49,174 nucleotides of DNA. Origin: Alphaproteobacteria bacterium HGW-Alphaproteobacteria-14 (GTDB lineage: Bacteria > Pseudomonadota > Alphaproteobacteria > Sphingomonadales > Sphingomonadaceae). The stretch is taken from NCBI GenBank assembly GCA_002842925.1, contig PHEL01000006.1, positions 1-49,174 of the forward strand, read 5' to 3'. Positions 32,206 to 41,131 of the stretch are shown one piece after another (position 1 is the first letter of the stretch; each line of letters opens with the position of its first letter). The notes under the pieces were generated by a model. It was not told the origin of the DNA and did not search any database. It worked only from the letters and a program-made list of their open reading frames with translations. The position numbers and the translations under genes were made by a program.

Positions 32206-34846
32206 AACCATGCTGGTGATCAAAAGCCCCGGCCTGATCGTGCTGCTGCTGATCGCGCTGGCATTTACTGCCTTTGACCTTGCGTTCTCGCAAACGTCTT
32301 ACGGCACGCCGTCCTATCCATTGACCGCTAACGTTATCACGTCGGTCATCGGCGGCATGGCCCTGTTCACGCTGATCGTCGCGGTGTTTTACGGGGGCGA
32401 ACTGGTCTGGCGTGAGCGTGACGTGAAGATCAATGAAATCATCGACGCTGCGCCTGTGCCCGGCTGGGTAATGTTCGTGCCCAAGATTCTGGCGATATTT
32501 GCAGTGCTGGCGGCGATGTCGCTGACAGGGATGGTGGCCGGCGTGTTGTATCAACTCGTGCTGGGCGCGCCGAGCATTGATGTGGGCCTGTATCTCAGCG
32601 CCTATGTCCTGCCGCAAAGCATTGACCTGCTGCTGCTGGCGGTGCTGGCGGTGTTCTTTCAGGTGCTCAGCCCCAACAAATATATCGGTTGGGGCCTGAT
32701 TCTGGTGTGGTTCGTCAGCCGCATTTTCATGTCGAACCTTGGCTATACCAACATGCTCTACATGTTCGGCGGGGGGCCGGGCGAACCGCTGAGCGATATG
32801 AACGGCACCGGGGGATTCTGGCTCGGCGGGCTGATCGCGCGGGCCTATTGGGCGTGTTTCGGCGTTCTGCTGCTGGTGTTGGCGCATTGGGCGTGGCCGC
32901 GCGGCACGGCGGCGGCGGTGTGGCCCCGGTTGAAGGGCATGGGGCGGCGCATCACGCTGGCATCCGGCACCACGGCGCTGGCAGCAGTCGGCGGGATGAT
33001 CGGCACAGGGCTTGTCATCCATCACAATATCAAGGTGCTCAACACCTATCAGACCGCTGATGAGCGCGAGGCGTTGACTGCGGATTACGAACGCAAATAT
33101 CTCAAATACGAAAACCTCCCGCGTCCGGTAGTCACCGATGTCGAATTTGCCGTGGACGTCTATCCCGAAGAACGGCGGATGGAGGTGGCTGGCCATTATC
33201 TGATGCGCAACGATACTGCGCAGCCGATTGCCGAACTGCACGTGCGGCAGGGCGATGATACGCTGGAATTCACCCGGCTGGAGATTGCCGGAGCCACGCT
33301 GGCCAGCAATGATACGGAGTTCTACTACCGCATTTACCGGTTTGATACGCCGCTCGCTCCGGGGGCGACCACGCGGCTTGATTTCAGTTCGCGGCTGTGG
33401 CGGCGCGGTTTTGCCAACGGTGCAGCGGCGACCGATATTGTCGATAACGGCACCTTTGTGAACAACGGAGCCTTCGCTCCGATCATCGGAATGGACAGGC
33501 GCGGGTTGCTTCAGGATCGCACCGTGCGCCGCCGCCAGGGTCTTCCGGATGAACTGCGCACCGCCAAGCTGGAAGATACTGCGGCGCAGAACCGAAACTA
33601 TATCAGCGCGGACTGGGTCAATTCGCGCATCACCATCAGCACCGCCGCCGATCAGGTGCCGATTGCACCGGGCAACAAGGTCTCTGATGAAGTGAAGGGC
33701 GATCGCCGCATCGCAGTGTTTGAAAGCCCGGCCCCGATCCTCAATTTCTTCTCGGTACAATCGGCGCGCTATGCCGTGGCCGAGGACACCTTTGGGGACG
33801 TGCAATTGTCAGTCTATCACGATCCGCGCCATGCGTGGAACGTGCCTGCGATGTTGGCCGCGATGAAGACCTCGCTTGGATATTTCACCGAAAATTTCGG
33901 CCCGTATCAGTTCGGCTATGCGCGGATTATCGAATTTCCGGGATATGCGGGATTTGCGCAGGCGTTTGCAGGGACGATGCCCTATTCCGAAAGCATCGGC
34001 TTTGCCGCCGACGTGCGCGATCCGGAAACGATCGATTACGTGTCCTATGTTACCGCGCATGAACTGGGCCACCAGTACTGGGCGCATCAGGTGGTGGGCG
34101 GCGATATGCAGGGATCGACCCTGCTGTCCGAAACGCTGGCGCAATACAGCGCGTTGATGGTGATGCAGGAACTGTATGGCGCGGACAAGATCCGGCGGTT
34201 CCTGAAATATGAACTCGATCAATATCTCCGTGGGCGCAAATCCGATGTGCTTGACGAACAGCCGCTGCTGCGGGTCGAAAATCAGGGGCACATCCATTAC
34301 CGCAAGGGGGCATTGGTGATGTATCTGCTCCAGCACCGGCTCGGCGAAGATGCGGTCAACCGCGCGCTGGCCCGGTTGATCACCCGCTACAAGTTCAAGG
34401 GCGCGCCGTACCCGCGCAGTCTCGATCTGATTGCCGAATTGCGCAAAGAAGCGACCACGCCCGAAGATCAGGGGCTGATTACCGATCTGTTCGAACGGAT
34501 CACGATATATGACCTGAAAGCGAAAGAGGCGGTAACCACGCAGTTGGCCGATGGCCGCTGGAGCACCCGCATCACCATCGAAGCGGGCAAGTTTTACGCT
34601 GACGGAAAGGGCAGGGAATCGCCTGCGAAACTGGCTGAAGATATCGAAGTCGGCCTGTTTACGGCTCGGCCCGAAACAGGCGCGTTCGATAGCGCGAACG
34701 TGCTGTCGATGAAACGATCACCCATCCGTGCTGGTCATCAGGTGATCGAGGTGGTGACTGCTAAAAAGCCGCTGTTTGCCGGGGTTGACCCCTACAACTT
34801 CTATATCGACCGGGATTCGGACGATAATCTGGTGGCGGTGAGTTAG
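32114..34846 (+). CDS. ABC permease C-terminal half fused to M1 family metallopeptidase
   Basis: The 910-residue frame has a second set of about seven membrane helices (residues 35-330), then a periplasmic domain with the M1 aminopeptidase motif H-E-L-G-H (649-653) and a downstream glutamate in L-L-S-E-T-L-A-Q-Y (E673). It overlaps the preceding frame by 92 bases in a different phase. If translated separately it could begin at GTG 32114 or at ATG 32210, 4 bases after the upstream stop. The two frames normally form one protein of about 1200 residues, so this may be the 3' part of a broken gene or a working split gene. The M1 motif is intact. Its stop shares TTAG with sixA. Confidence 0.8.
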   Translation: MVQPQVLTAPARRSFGTGHSLASFWTRLKTETMLVIKSPGLIVLLLIALAFTAFDLAFSQTSYGTPSYPLTANVITSVIGGMALFTLIVAVFYGGELVWRERDVKINEIIDAAPVPGWVMFVPKILAIFAVLAAMSLTGMVAGVLYQLVLGAPSIDVGLYLSAYVLPQSIDLLLLAVLAVFFQVLSPNKYIGWGLILVWFVSRIFMSNLGYTNMLYMFGGGPGEPLSDMNGTGGFWLGGLIARAYWACFGVLLLVLAHWAWPRGTAAAVWPRLKGMGRRITLASGTTALAAVGGMIGTGLVIHHNIKVLNTYQTADEREALTADYERKYLKYENLPRPVVTDVEFAVDVYPEERRMEVAGHYLMRNDTAQPIAELHVRQGDDTLEFTRLEIAGATLASNDTEFYYRIYRFDTPLAPGATTRLDFSSRLWRRGFANGAAATDIVDNGTFVNNGAFAPIIGMDRRGLLQDRTVRRRQGLPDELRTAKLEDTAAQNRNYISADWVNSRITISTAADQVPIAPGNKVSDEVKGDRRIAVFESPAPILNFFSVQSARYAVAEDTFGDVQLSVYHDPRHAWNVPAMLAAMKTSLGYFTENFGPYQFGYARIIEFPGYAGFAQAFAGTMPYSESIGFAADVRDPETIDYVSYVTAHELGHQYWAHQVVGGDMQGSTLLSETLAQYSALMVMQELYGADKIRRFLKYELDQYLRGRKSDVLDEQPLLRVENQGHIHYRKGALVMYLLQHRLGEDAVNRALARLITRYKFKGAPYPRSLDLIAELRKEATTPEDQGLITDLFERITIYDLKAKEAVTTQLADGRWSTRITIEAGKFYADGKGRESPAKLAEDIEVGLFTARPETGAFDSANVLSMKRSPIRAGHQVIEVVTAKKPLFAGVDPYNFYIDRDSDDNLVAVS

Positions 34847-35349
34847 TAGCTCTCAGGCCCCAGCGCCGGGTCAAGATCGCGCGGGCGGGCGAAATGCACC
34901 AGCTTGGCGCAGTAGCGTTTAAGATCAGCCCAGTGATCGATATCGCATTCGAGCACGGCGTAGGTCGCGGTGGGAAACTTCACCACCGCCTCGCGGAACA
35001 GGTCGTTTTCCTTGCCCGGCGCGACCAGTTCCAGCAGCAGCGCCTGCGCCTCATCCACGCCGCTGCCAGCATGGGCTTCAATCGTCTCGGCGATGGTGTC
35101 GAAGCTGGCGAGGTAGAGGCGCTGGTCGAAGACAGGGGTCACTGCTGGCAGCGCCGCGTGGAGCGTCTGTTTGACCCGCACCGCCGGGCTGGCGATCAGC
35201 CTGTCCCACTTCACGCCGTGATCACGGATATGTGCACCGATCACCTGCGCGCCCTGGCGTCCGCGCGCATTCAGGCCCCGGTCGAAATCGCGCTGACTGG
35301 CGTCGTCCCAATCCGACTTGGCGTGGCGCAGGAGGCCGAGAATCTTCAT
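34843..35349 (-). CDS. sixA: SixA-like histidine phosphatase lacking the second histidine motif
   Basis: The N-terminus L-G-L-L-R-H-A-K-S-D-W with H9 is the phosphohistidine-accepting RHG signature of SixA. Relatives carry a second catalytic histidine in V-G-H-N-P-G-L around residue 105. Here the sequence runs D-E-A-Q-A-L-L-L-E-L-V-A-P-G-K without it, while the flanking C-terminal part (K-F-P-T-A-T-Y-A-V-L-E-C-D) is intact. An in-frame loss of about 10-12 codons near 35029-35052 is inferred. The 168-residue protein may therefore be inactive or have another role. Its start overlaps the helicase stop (ATGA), so it is in an operon with the helicase. Confidence 0.85.
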   Translation of the reverse strand: MKILGLLRHAKSDWDDASQRDFDRGLNARGRQGAQVIGAHIRDHGVKWDRLIASPAVRVKQTLHAALPAVTPVFDQRLYLASFDTIAETIEAHAGSGVDEAQALLLELVAPGKENDLFREAVVKFPTATYAVLECDIDHWADLKRYCAKLVHFARPRDLDPALGPESY

Positions 35350-38078
35350 GGCAGCAAAGCTCCTCGCACAGGGACGGCATCGGCGCCTCCAACACCAGCG
35401 GCGACGCGTTGTAAAGCCTGTTCCAGCGTGATGCGCAGCACCGGGGTGCCCGGAGGAAAGGCTGATAGCAACCGAGTGGGAAAGGCAGGTGACAGCACAA
35501 CGAAATGCCCCGCGTCATCCTTGCTGCGGATCAACCGCCCGAAGGCCTGGGCCAGCTTGGCACGGATGATGCGGTCGTCATACTTGCTCCCGCCACCCGC
35601 CGCGCGGCGCGCCTTGTGCAAGATGTCGGGGCGCGGCCAGGGCACCTGTTCCAATACTACACAGCGTAAGGAATGCCCCGGCACATCCACACCGTCGCGC
35701 AGTGCATCGGTGCCGATCAGGCTGGCGCGCGGATCATCGCGGAAAATGTCGACCAGCGTGCCGGTGTCGATCGGATCGACGTGCTGGGCATAGACCGGCA
35801 GGCCAGCCCGCGCGAGCCGATCGGCAATCCGGCCATAGACCGCGCGCAGCCGCCGGATCGCGGTAAACAGGCCGAGCACCCCGCCATCCGACGCTTCGAT
35901 CAGCCGCGCGTAAGCCCCGGCGAGCGCGGGCAGGTCGCCCTTCTTGATATCGGTGACGATCAGCACCTCGGCACGCGATGCGTAATCGAACGGGCTTTCC
36001 GCCGCCGACAGCAGCGGCGCGCTGTCGATATGCGCCGCGCCGGATCGCGCAATCGCGCTGGCCCAGTGGTCGTCGTCGGTCGCACGGTCGGTCAGGGTCG
36101 CGCTGGTCAGCAGCACCCCGTGCGCGGGTTCGAGCACCACGCGCGCAAACGGCTTCATCGGGTCGAGCCAGCGGCGGTGGATCGCGACGTCGAATTCGCG
36201 CGCGTCGGAACGGTCAACCGCCAGCCAATCGACGTATTCGGGATCAGCCGGGCCGCCGAGCCGGTCAAGCAGCGATTCCCACGCGGTGATCAGATCGATC
36301 CGCCAGGTCAGCGCAAAGCGCGCACCTTCGATGCGGGCGCGGCCTTGGGTGTCGAGCCAGTCGGGCGGATCGGCAAGGATCGCCTCCAATCGCCCGCCCA
36401 GCCGGATCAGCGGCACGCGGATCGCCGCAAGCGCTTCGCCAGCCGCTCCGGCGGCTTCGATCACGTCTCCCGGCAGGCCCGCCGCCTCGGTCTCGATGGC
36501 ATAGCCCGCATCGATCCCGCCGCTTTCGTCGCGGGCATAGGTCGCCGCGCGCACCGCGCCCAGCAGCGCCTCGATCGGGCCGAGCGGGCTGTTTTCGGTA
36601 AGCCGTTGCAGCCAGCCTTCCGACGGTAGCGCCAGTCCGGCCTTGCACGCTGCGGCGATGGCATCGGCCCCGGCGTCGTCATAGCTGGCAAGATCGGCGA
36701 GCCGCGCGGCCAGACCTCGCCTGCGTCCGCGCGCCTCGCGTTCCGGCCCGATGATCCAGCGCCGCAGTTCGATCGCTTCCTGCCCTGAAAGCGTTGCGGC
36801 GAAGGTCGAATCTGCCGCGTCGAACACGTGGTGGCCTTCATCGAAGATCAGCCGCGTCGGGCGCTGCGCCGGATCTCTGGCCCGCGCTGCATTGACCATC
36901 ACCAGTGCGTGATTGGCGATCACCAGATCGGCCTGCGCGCTATCCCGCGCGGCGCGTTCGATGAAGCATTTACGGTAATGCGGGCATCCGGCGTAAATGC
37001 ATTCGCCCCGGCTGTCGGTCAGCGCCGCGATTCCACGCTTCCTGAACAGCGTGCCGAGCCAGCCGGGCAGATCACCCCCCACCATATCGCCATCGCGGGT
37101 ATAGCCGCCCCAGCGCGCCACCAGCTGCGCCAAAATTGCCGCGCGCCCTGCAAATCCGCCTTGCAGCGCGTCCTCAAGGTTCAGCAGGCAGAGGTAATTT
37201 TCGCGGCCCTTGCGCACCACCACCGGGGGCGAGCCATCGTCGCGCCGAGCAGGCCAAGCCCGGCGGCTTTCGGCGCGCAGTTGGCGTTGCAGGTTCTTGG
37301 TGAAGGTCGACACCCACACCGTGCCGCCGCTTTGCGCCGCCCACAGCGAAGCAGGGGCGAGATAACCCAGCGTTTTGCCGATCCCGGTGCCAGCCTGAGC
37401 AAGCGCAAGGTGGGGTCTGCCGGGGGCCAAGCGCGGGGCAAAGATGCGCGCGGCGTCCTGCGCATAGGCGCGTTGGCCATCGCGCTGTTCGGCCCCTGCG
37501 CCGGCCAGCCGTGCCAGTTGATCGGCAACGGCAGGCGCAGCGAGTTCGACCTGTCGCGGGGCTGGGCGTTCAGCGGCTTCCTCCCATTCGGGCAGGCGGG
37601 CAAACAGCCAGCGTTCGGCTTTTTCCGGCTTGGCGATGTGGGGTTTCAGCACTTGCGCCCACGGCCAGCGCAGCCGTTCGAGCGATTGCAGCGCGCTCCA
37701 CGCGCCTTCTCGTTCGAACCATTCGGGATCGCGGCACGCGGCAACCAGCGCGCCTGCCGCGCGTTGCAGTAACTCGGGCACGTCCTCGTCACCTTCGGGC
37801 ACCGGCAGTCCCAGCGACTCGGCCAGTCCGCGCGGGGTCGGCACGCAGAACCGCGCGGGGTGGATGAAGGCGAAGGCTTCGAGCAGGTCGAGCCCCGACA
37901 GATCGGGATAGCCCAAGCGGCTGGCCACCAAGGCTGCGTTGATCAGCAGCACAGGGGTATCGGCGGCAGCCATGATCGCATCGCCCTTCGACACGGCATT
38001 CGTCGGCCCACCGGCGGCGCGCAGCCAATGACCGCCGTGGCTGGCATGGAGCGCAGGCAGGCTGACGGGATCGGGCAT
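35346..38078 (-). CDS. DinG-like ATP-dependent DNA helicase (XPD family, Fe-S)
   Basis: The 910-residue superfamily 2 helicase has Walker A A-G-T-G-I-G-K-T (229-236), an iron-sulfur domain with four cysteines C297, C360, C365 and C371, the DEAH-type box D-E-G-H (413-416), and C-terminal motifs including D-G-V-D-V-P-G and Q-A-F-G-R-L-I-R. An N-terminal extension of about 200 residues is unlike E. coli DinG. Members of this family unwind R-loops and damaged DNA. The ATG at 38078 was chosen; a longer frame upstream enters the lysS promoter. The 3' end overlaps sixA, and lysS is divergent. Confidence 0.9.
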   Translation of the reverse strand: MPDPVSLPALHASHGGHWLRAAGGPTNAVSKGDAIMAAADTPVLLINAALVASRLGYPDLSGLDLLEAFAFIHPARFCVPTPRGLAESLGLPVPEGDEDVPELLQRAAGALVAACRDPEWFEREGAWSALQSLERLRWPWAQVLKPHIAKPEKAERWLFARLPEWEEAAERPAPRQVELAAPAVADQLARLAGAGAEQRDGQRAYAQDAARIFAPRLAPGRPHLALAQAGTGIGKTLGYLAPASLWAAQSGGTVWVSTFTKNLQRQLRAESRRAWPARRDDGSPPVVVRKGRENYLCLLNLEDALQGGFAGRAAILAQLVARWGGYTRDGDMVGGDLPGWLGTLFRKRGIAALTDSRGECIYAGCPHYRKCFIERAARDSAQADLVIANHALVMVNAARARDPAQRPTRLIFDEGHHVFDAADSTFAATLSGQEAIELRRWIIGPEREARGRRRGLAARLADLASYDDAGADAIAAACKAGLALPSEGWLQRLTENSPLGPIEALLGAVRAATYARDESGGIDAGYAIETEAAGLPGDVIEAAGAAGEALAAIRVPLIRLGGRLEAILADPPDWLDTQGRARIEGARFALTWRIDLITAWESLLDRLGGPADPEYVDWLAVDRSDAREFDVAIHRRWLDPMKPFARVVLEPAHGVLLTSATLTDRATDDDHWASAIARSGAAHIDSAPLLSAAESPFDYASRAEVLIVTDIKKGDLPALAGAYARLIEASDGGVLGLFTAIRRLRAVYGRIADRLARAGLPVYAQHVDPIDTGTLVDIFRDDPRASLIGTDALRDGVDVPGHSLRCVVLEQVPWPRPDILHKARRAAGGGSKYDDRIIRAKLAQAFGRLIRSKDDAGHFVVLSPAFPTRLLSAFPPGTPVLRITLEQALQRVAAGVGGADAVPVRGALLP

Positions 38079-38177
38079 GGCGGCGGGGGGTGTCACGCCG
38101 CCTTGAATGGGCGAGGCAGGCGCGAATGTAAACGCACGCTTGCAACCAAGGCGAGGTTGCCTAATAGCCGCCCCATT

Positions 38178-39794
38178 ATGACCATCACCGCAGACGCTCT
38201 TACCGCCGCCGCGCACAGCTCCAAGGCCTGGCCGTTTCAGGAGGCGCAGCGGCTTGCCAAGCGGTTGCCGCAGGGAAAGCCCGGCGGGGTGCTGTTTGAA
38301 ACCGGCTATGGCCCGTCAGGCCTGCCGCATATCGGCACCTTTCAGGAAGTGCTGCGCACAACGCTGGTGCGCCGCGCCTATGAGGCGCTGACCGGACAAC
38401 CGACGCGGCTGGTCGCGTTTTCGGATGACATGGACGGCTTGCGCAAAGTGCCCGACAATGTGCCGAACAAGGATATGCTGGCGCAGCACATGGGCCTGCC
38501 GTTAAGCCGCATTCCCAATCCGTTTGGCAGCGAGCATGAAAGCTTCGCCGCGCATAACAACGCGTGCTTGCGCGAATTTCTCGACCAGTTCGGGTTTGAA
38601 TATGAGTTCGTCAGCTCTTCTGATTGCTATAATTCGGGCCGGTTTGATGACGCGTTGAAGGGCGTGCTCGCGAATTTCGGCGCGATCATGGACATCATGC
38701 TGCCGACCTTGGGCGAAGAACGCCGCCAGACTTATTCTCCGGTGATGCCGGTTTCACCAACCACCGGCGCGGTGTTGCAGGTGCCAATTGCCGTGGTGGA
38801 CGCCGCCGCCGGAATTATCCGCTTCACCGATGAAGACGGCTCCATCGTCGAACAATCCGCATTGGGCGCCATGGCCAAGTGCCAGTGGAAGGTCGATTGG
38901 GCGATGCGCTGGGTCGCGCTGGGCGTCGACTATGAAATGTATGGCAAGGACTTGACCGACAGCGGCATTCAATCGGGCAAAATCGCCCGCGTATTGGGCG
39001 GCCACAAGCCCGAAGGCTTGATTTACGAACTGTTCCTGGATGCCAAGGGCGAGAAGATTTCAAAGTCCAAGGGCAACGGCCTCTCGATCGATGAATGGTT
39101 GCAATATGGCAGCGAGGAATCGCTTGGGCTTTACATCTTCGCCAATCCCAAGAGCGCCAAGCAATTGCACGCAGGCGTAATCCCCAAGGCGGTAGATGAT
39201 TACTGGCAGTTCCGCGCGGCCTTGCCGGGGCAGGACATCGACAAGCAATTGGGCAATCCGGTGTGGCACCTGCTGCGCGCGAATGAACGGCATGATGGCG
39301 CACAGGCTCCGGGTGCGGGCGATACGCTGCCGGTTCCGTTCAGCCTGTTGCTCAATCTGGTGGGCGTGCTGGGTGCGGGCGCGACGCGCGAAGCGGTATG
39401 GTCCTATCTTGGCAATTATGTCGCAGATGCTGATCCGGCGGCGTATCCGGCACTGGATGTGCTGGTGGACAAGGCGCTTGCCTACAACCGGGATTTTGTC
39501 GCGCCGACATTGCACAAGCGCGCGCCGGTGGGCGGCGAAGTCGCGGCATTGCAGGCGCTTGATGCGGCGCTTGCCGCAGCCGATCCTGCCACCAGCGCTG
39601 AAGATTTGCAGACCATCGTCTATGAAATCGGCAAACAGGAAGCCTTCGGGTTCGAGAATCTGCGTGATTGGTTCAAGGCGCTGTACGAAACCCTGCTGGG
39701 CAGTGAGCAAGGCCCGCGCATGGGCAGCTTCATCGCGCTTTACGGGATCGCACCGACCCGGCAATTGATCGCAGAGGCGCTGACCCCAGCATAG
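38178..39794 (+). CDS. lysS: Lysyl-tRNA synthetase, class I
   Basis: This is the archaeal-type class I enzyme found in many alphaproteobacteria, charging tRNA-Lys. The 538-residue protein has the Rossmann signature P-S-G-L-P-H-I-G-T (46-54, the HIGH motif) and K-I-S-K-S (293-297, the KMSKS motif), plus A-F-S-D-D-M-D-G-L-R-K-V. No class II motifs are present. The ATG at 38178 was chosen; the longer frame upstream reads antisense through the helicase gene. The gene is often called lysK or lysS. Confidence 0.95.
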   Translation: MTITADALTAAAHSSKAWPFQEAQRLAKRLPQGKPGGVLFETGYGPSGLPHIGTFQEVLRTTLVRRAYEALTGQPTRLVAFSDDMDGLRKVPDNVPNKDMLAQHMGLPLSRIPNPFGSEHESFAAHNNACLREFLDQFGFEYEFVSSSDCYNSGRFDDALKGVLANFGAIMDIMLPTLGEERRQTYSPVMPVSPTTGAVLQVPIAVVDAAAGIIRFTDEDGSIVEQSALGAMAKCQWKVDWAMRWVALGVDYEMYGKDLTDSGIQSGKIARVLGGHKPEGLIYELFLDAKGEKISKSKGNGLSIDEWLQYGSEESLGLYIFANPKSAKQLHAGVIPKAVDDYWQFRAALPGQDIDKQLGNPVWHLLRANERHDGAQAPGAGDTLPVPFSLLLNLVGVLGAGATREAVWSYLGNYVADADPAAYPALDVLVDKALAYNRDFVAPTLHKRAPVGGEVAALQALDAALAAADPATSAEDLQTIVYEIGKQEAFGFENLRDWFKALYETLLGSEQGPRMGSFIALYGIAPTRQLIAEALTPA

Positions 39795-39802
39795 GATAGG
39801 GC

Positions 39803-40336
39803 ATGATCCAAGAGGCCGATCCGCACCAACTTGCGCGCGACCTGTTAGGTCGCGATTTCGACGATCTCGAAGCCGATGAGCAGCGCGTGCTGCGTCGGGT
39901 AGCAGCGGGGACTTACACCGGCCGCGATGCCGACGAGCTTGCGCAGGGGCACGCAACGAAGGGCGATCGCCTCGCTGATCGGGTCGCTTCCATCGGTGGC
40001 AGTTGGGGCTTCATCATCACATTTGGCGTGGTGCTGCTGGTGTGGATAGTGCTCAACAGCGGCGCGCTAAAATTGCTGGGCTTGGGGGAGTTCGATGCCT
40101 TTCCCTTCATCTTCCTCAACCTGATGCTATCGATGCTGGCAGCGGTACAAGCACCGGTAATCCTGATGAGCCAGAACCGTCAGGCGATGAAAGACCGGAT
40201 CGCCGCGCGCCATGACTACGAGGTGAACCTGCGTACCCAGCTCGAAATCCTGCGGCTTGCCCACCGGATCGAGCAGTTGGCGCAGGCTGCACGCGCGGAT
40301 CGCAGGGACGCCTTGGGGCAACCATCCGAAAACTGA
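39803..40336 (+). CDS. DUF1003 family membrane protein
   Basis: The 177-residue protein has a hydrophilic N-terminus, then the DUF1003 core: A-D-R-V-A-S-I-G-G-S-W-G-F-I-I-T-F, two membrane helices (about 70-90 and 100-125), M-L-S-M-L-A-A-V-Q-A-P-V-I-L-M-S-Q-N-R-Q and a charged C-terminal helix R-D-E-like H-D-Y-E-V-N-L-R. The biochemical role of the family is not established. It starts 8 bases after lysS and is probably co-transcribed. Confidence 0.88.
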   Translation: MIQEADPHQLARDLLGRDFDDLEADEQRVLRRVAAGTYTGRDADELAQGHATKGDRLADRVASIGGSWGFIITFGVVLLVWIVLNSGALKLLGLGEFDAFPFIFLNLMLSMLAAVQAPVILMSQNRQAMKDRIAARHDYEVNLRTQLEILRLAHRIEQLAQAARADRRDALGQPSEN

Positions 40337-40355
40337 GCCTGCTGCGGCCTTGTTC

Positions 40356-41024
40356 CTATCGCCACTCGCGGGTGCGATACCACTTGGTGATGACGTATTT
40401 CGTGCCTCGTTCCACCGGCAAGCTGGCGTGCAATGTGCTTTCATTGGGGCGACCGTCGGGCAGGGCGTTGTTCCAGATCAGCAGCACGCCGGGCTGGGGC
40501 TCGATCTGGATACCGAGCCCGCTGAACAGCGTCGCGCCGCCCGCTTCGACCGCGTTGAGATAGGCCATTGCCGTCCAGCTGCGCTGACCGCCGCGCGCCT
40601 CCTCGTCCAGCCAGTAACTCTCAGAAGTATAGAACCAGTCATTATGCGTTTTGTATTGCTGTCCCGGCGCGTAACGCTGGCCTTGGATCGGCTCGCCAAT
40701 CGCCCGATCAAGCCCGAGCAGCGCGTCAATCCGGCGCGAGATGGCGTTCACCAATGCGTCGGCAGGATCGAGGTCGCCCGAATAAGACGTGCGATAACCG
40801 CTGGCATAATCGAGTTCGTGCAGCGCCGATGGGCGGGCGATGGCGTCGATCATCGCGCACAGCTTTTCGCACTCCTGGGGTGCAAGAAAGCTGCCATGCA
40901 CGAACAGCTCGACTGCGTTGTTTGCGATGGGGCTGACCGATCCATTGTCAGCAAGGCGCGCACGCACGCTGGCCCCGACGCGGGCGAGGGCCTTTTGATC
41001 GGGGACGGGTTCGGGCGCGGTCAT
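40356..41024 (-). CDS. 2OG-Fe(II) oxygenase, prolyl 4-hydroxylase-like
   Basis: The 222-residue protein has the double-stranded beta-helix iron site H127-x-D129 (Y-K-T-H-N-D-W-F) and H199 (S-T-L-H-A-S-L-P-V), with K209 in G-T-K-Y-V positioned to bind the 2-oxoglutarate carboxylate. These are the features of the prolyl 4-hydroxylase alpha-subunit family. The surrounding E-E-A-R-G-G-Q-R-S-W-T-A-M-A-Y-L-N and G-G-A-T-L-F also fit. The substrate, probably a protein proline or a small molecule, cannot be told from the sequence. It stands alone, divergent from cytochrome b561. Confidence 0.88.
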   Translation of the reverse strand: MTAPEPVPDQKALARVGASVRARLADNGSVSPIANNAVELFVHGSFLAPQECEKLCAMIDAIARPSALHELDYASGYRTSYSGDLDPADALVNAISRRIDALLGLDRAIGEPIQGQRYAPGQQYKTHNDWFYTSESYWLDEEARGGQRSWTAMAYLNAVEAGGATLFSGLGIQIEPQPGVLLIWNNALPDGRPNESTLHASLPVERGTKYVITKWYRTREWR

Positions 41025-41072
41025 GGCGAACGGCCTAGCAAGCCGCGCCGGGCGCGCAAGTATCGGAGCGCA

Positions 41073-41100
41073 TTGCCCTGCGGCACAGGCGTGCTAGACA
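41073..41100 (+). promoter_or_regulatory. Candidate promoter of the cytochrome b561 gene
   Basis: TTGCCC (41073-41078) and TAGACA (41095-41100) are separated by 16 bases and lie 32 bases before the ATG at 41132. The match to consensus is moderate. Confidence 0.35.
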
Positions 41101-41131
41101 AACAAGTGCGGGGGATCATGGGAGCAATGGA

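Noticed and set aside
31342-34846. Programmed ribosomal frameshift joining the two permease frames
   Set aside because: No slippery sequence or stimulatory structure is evident near 32082, and a membrane helix seems to be missing, which a frameshift would not explain.
35346-38078. Anti-phage defence helicase
   Set aside because: The Fe-S DinG-like helicase sits between sixA and lysS with no nuclease or other defence gene nearby, so a housekeeping repair role is simpler.
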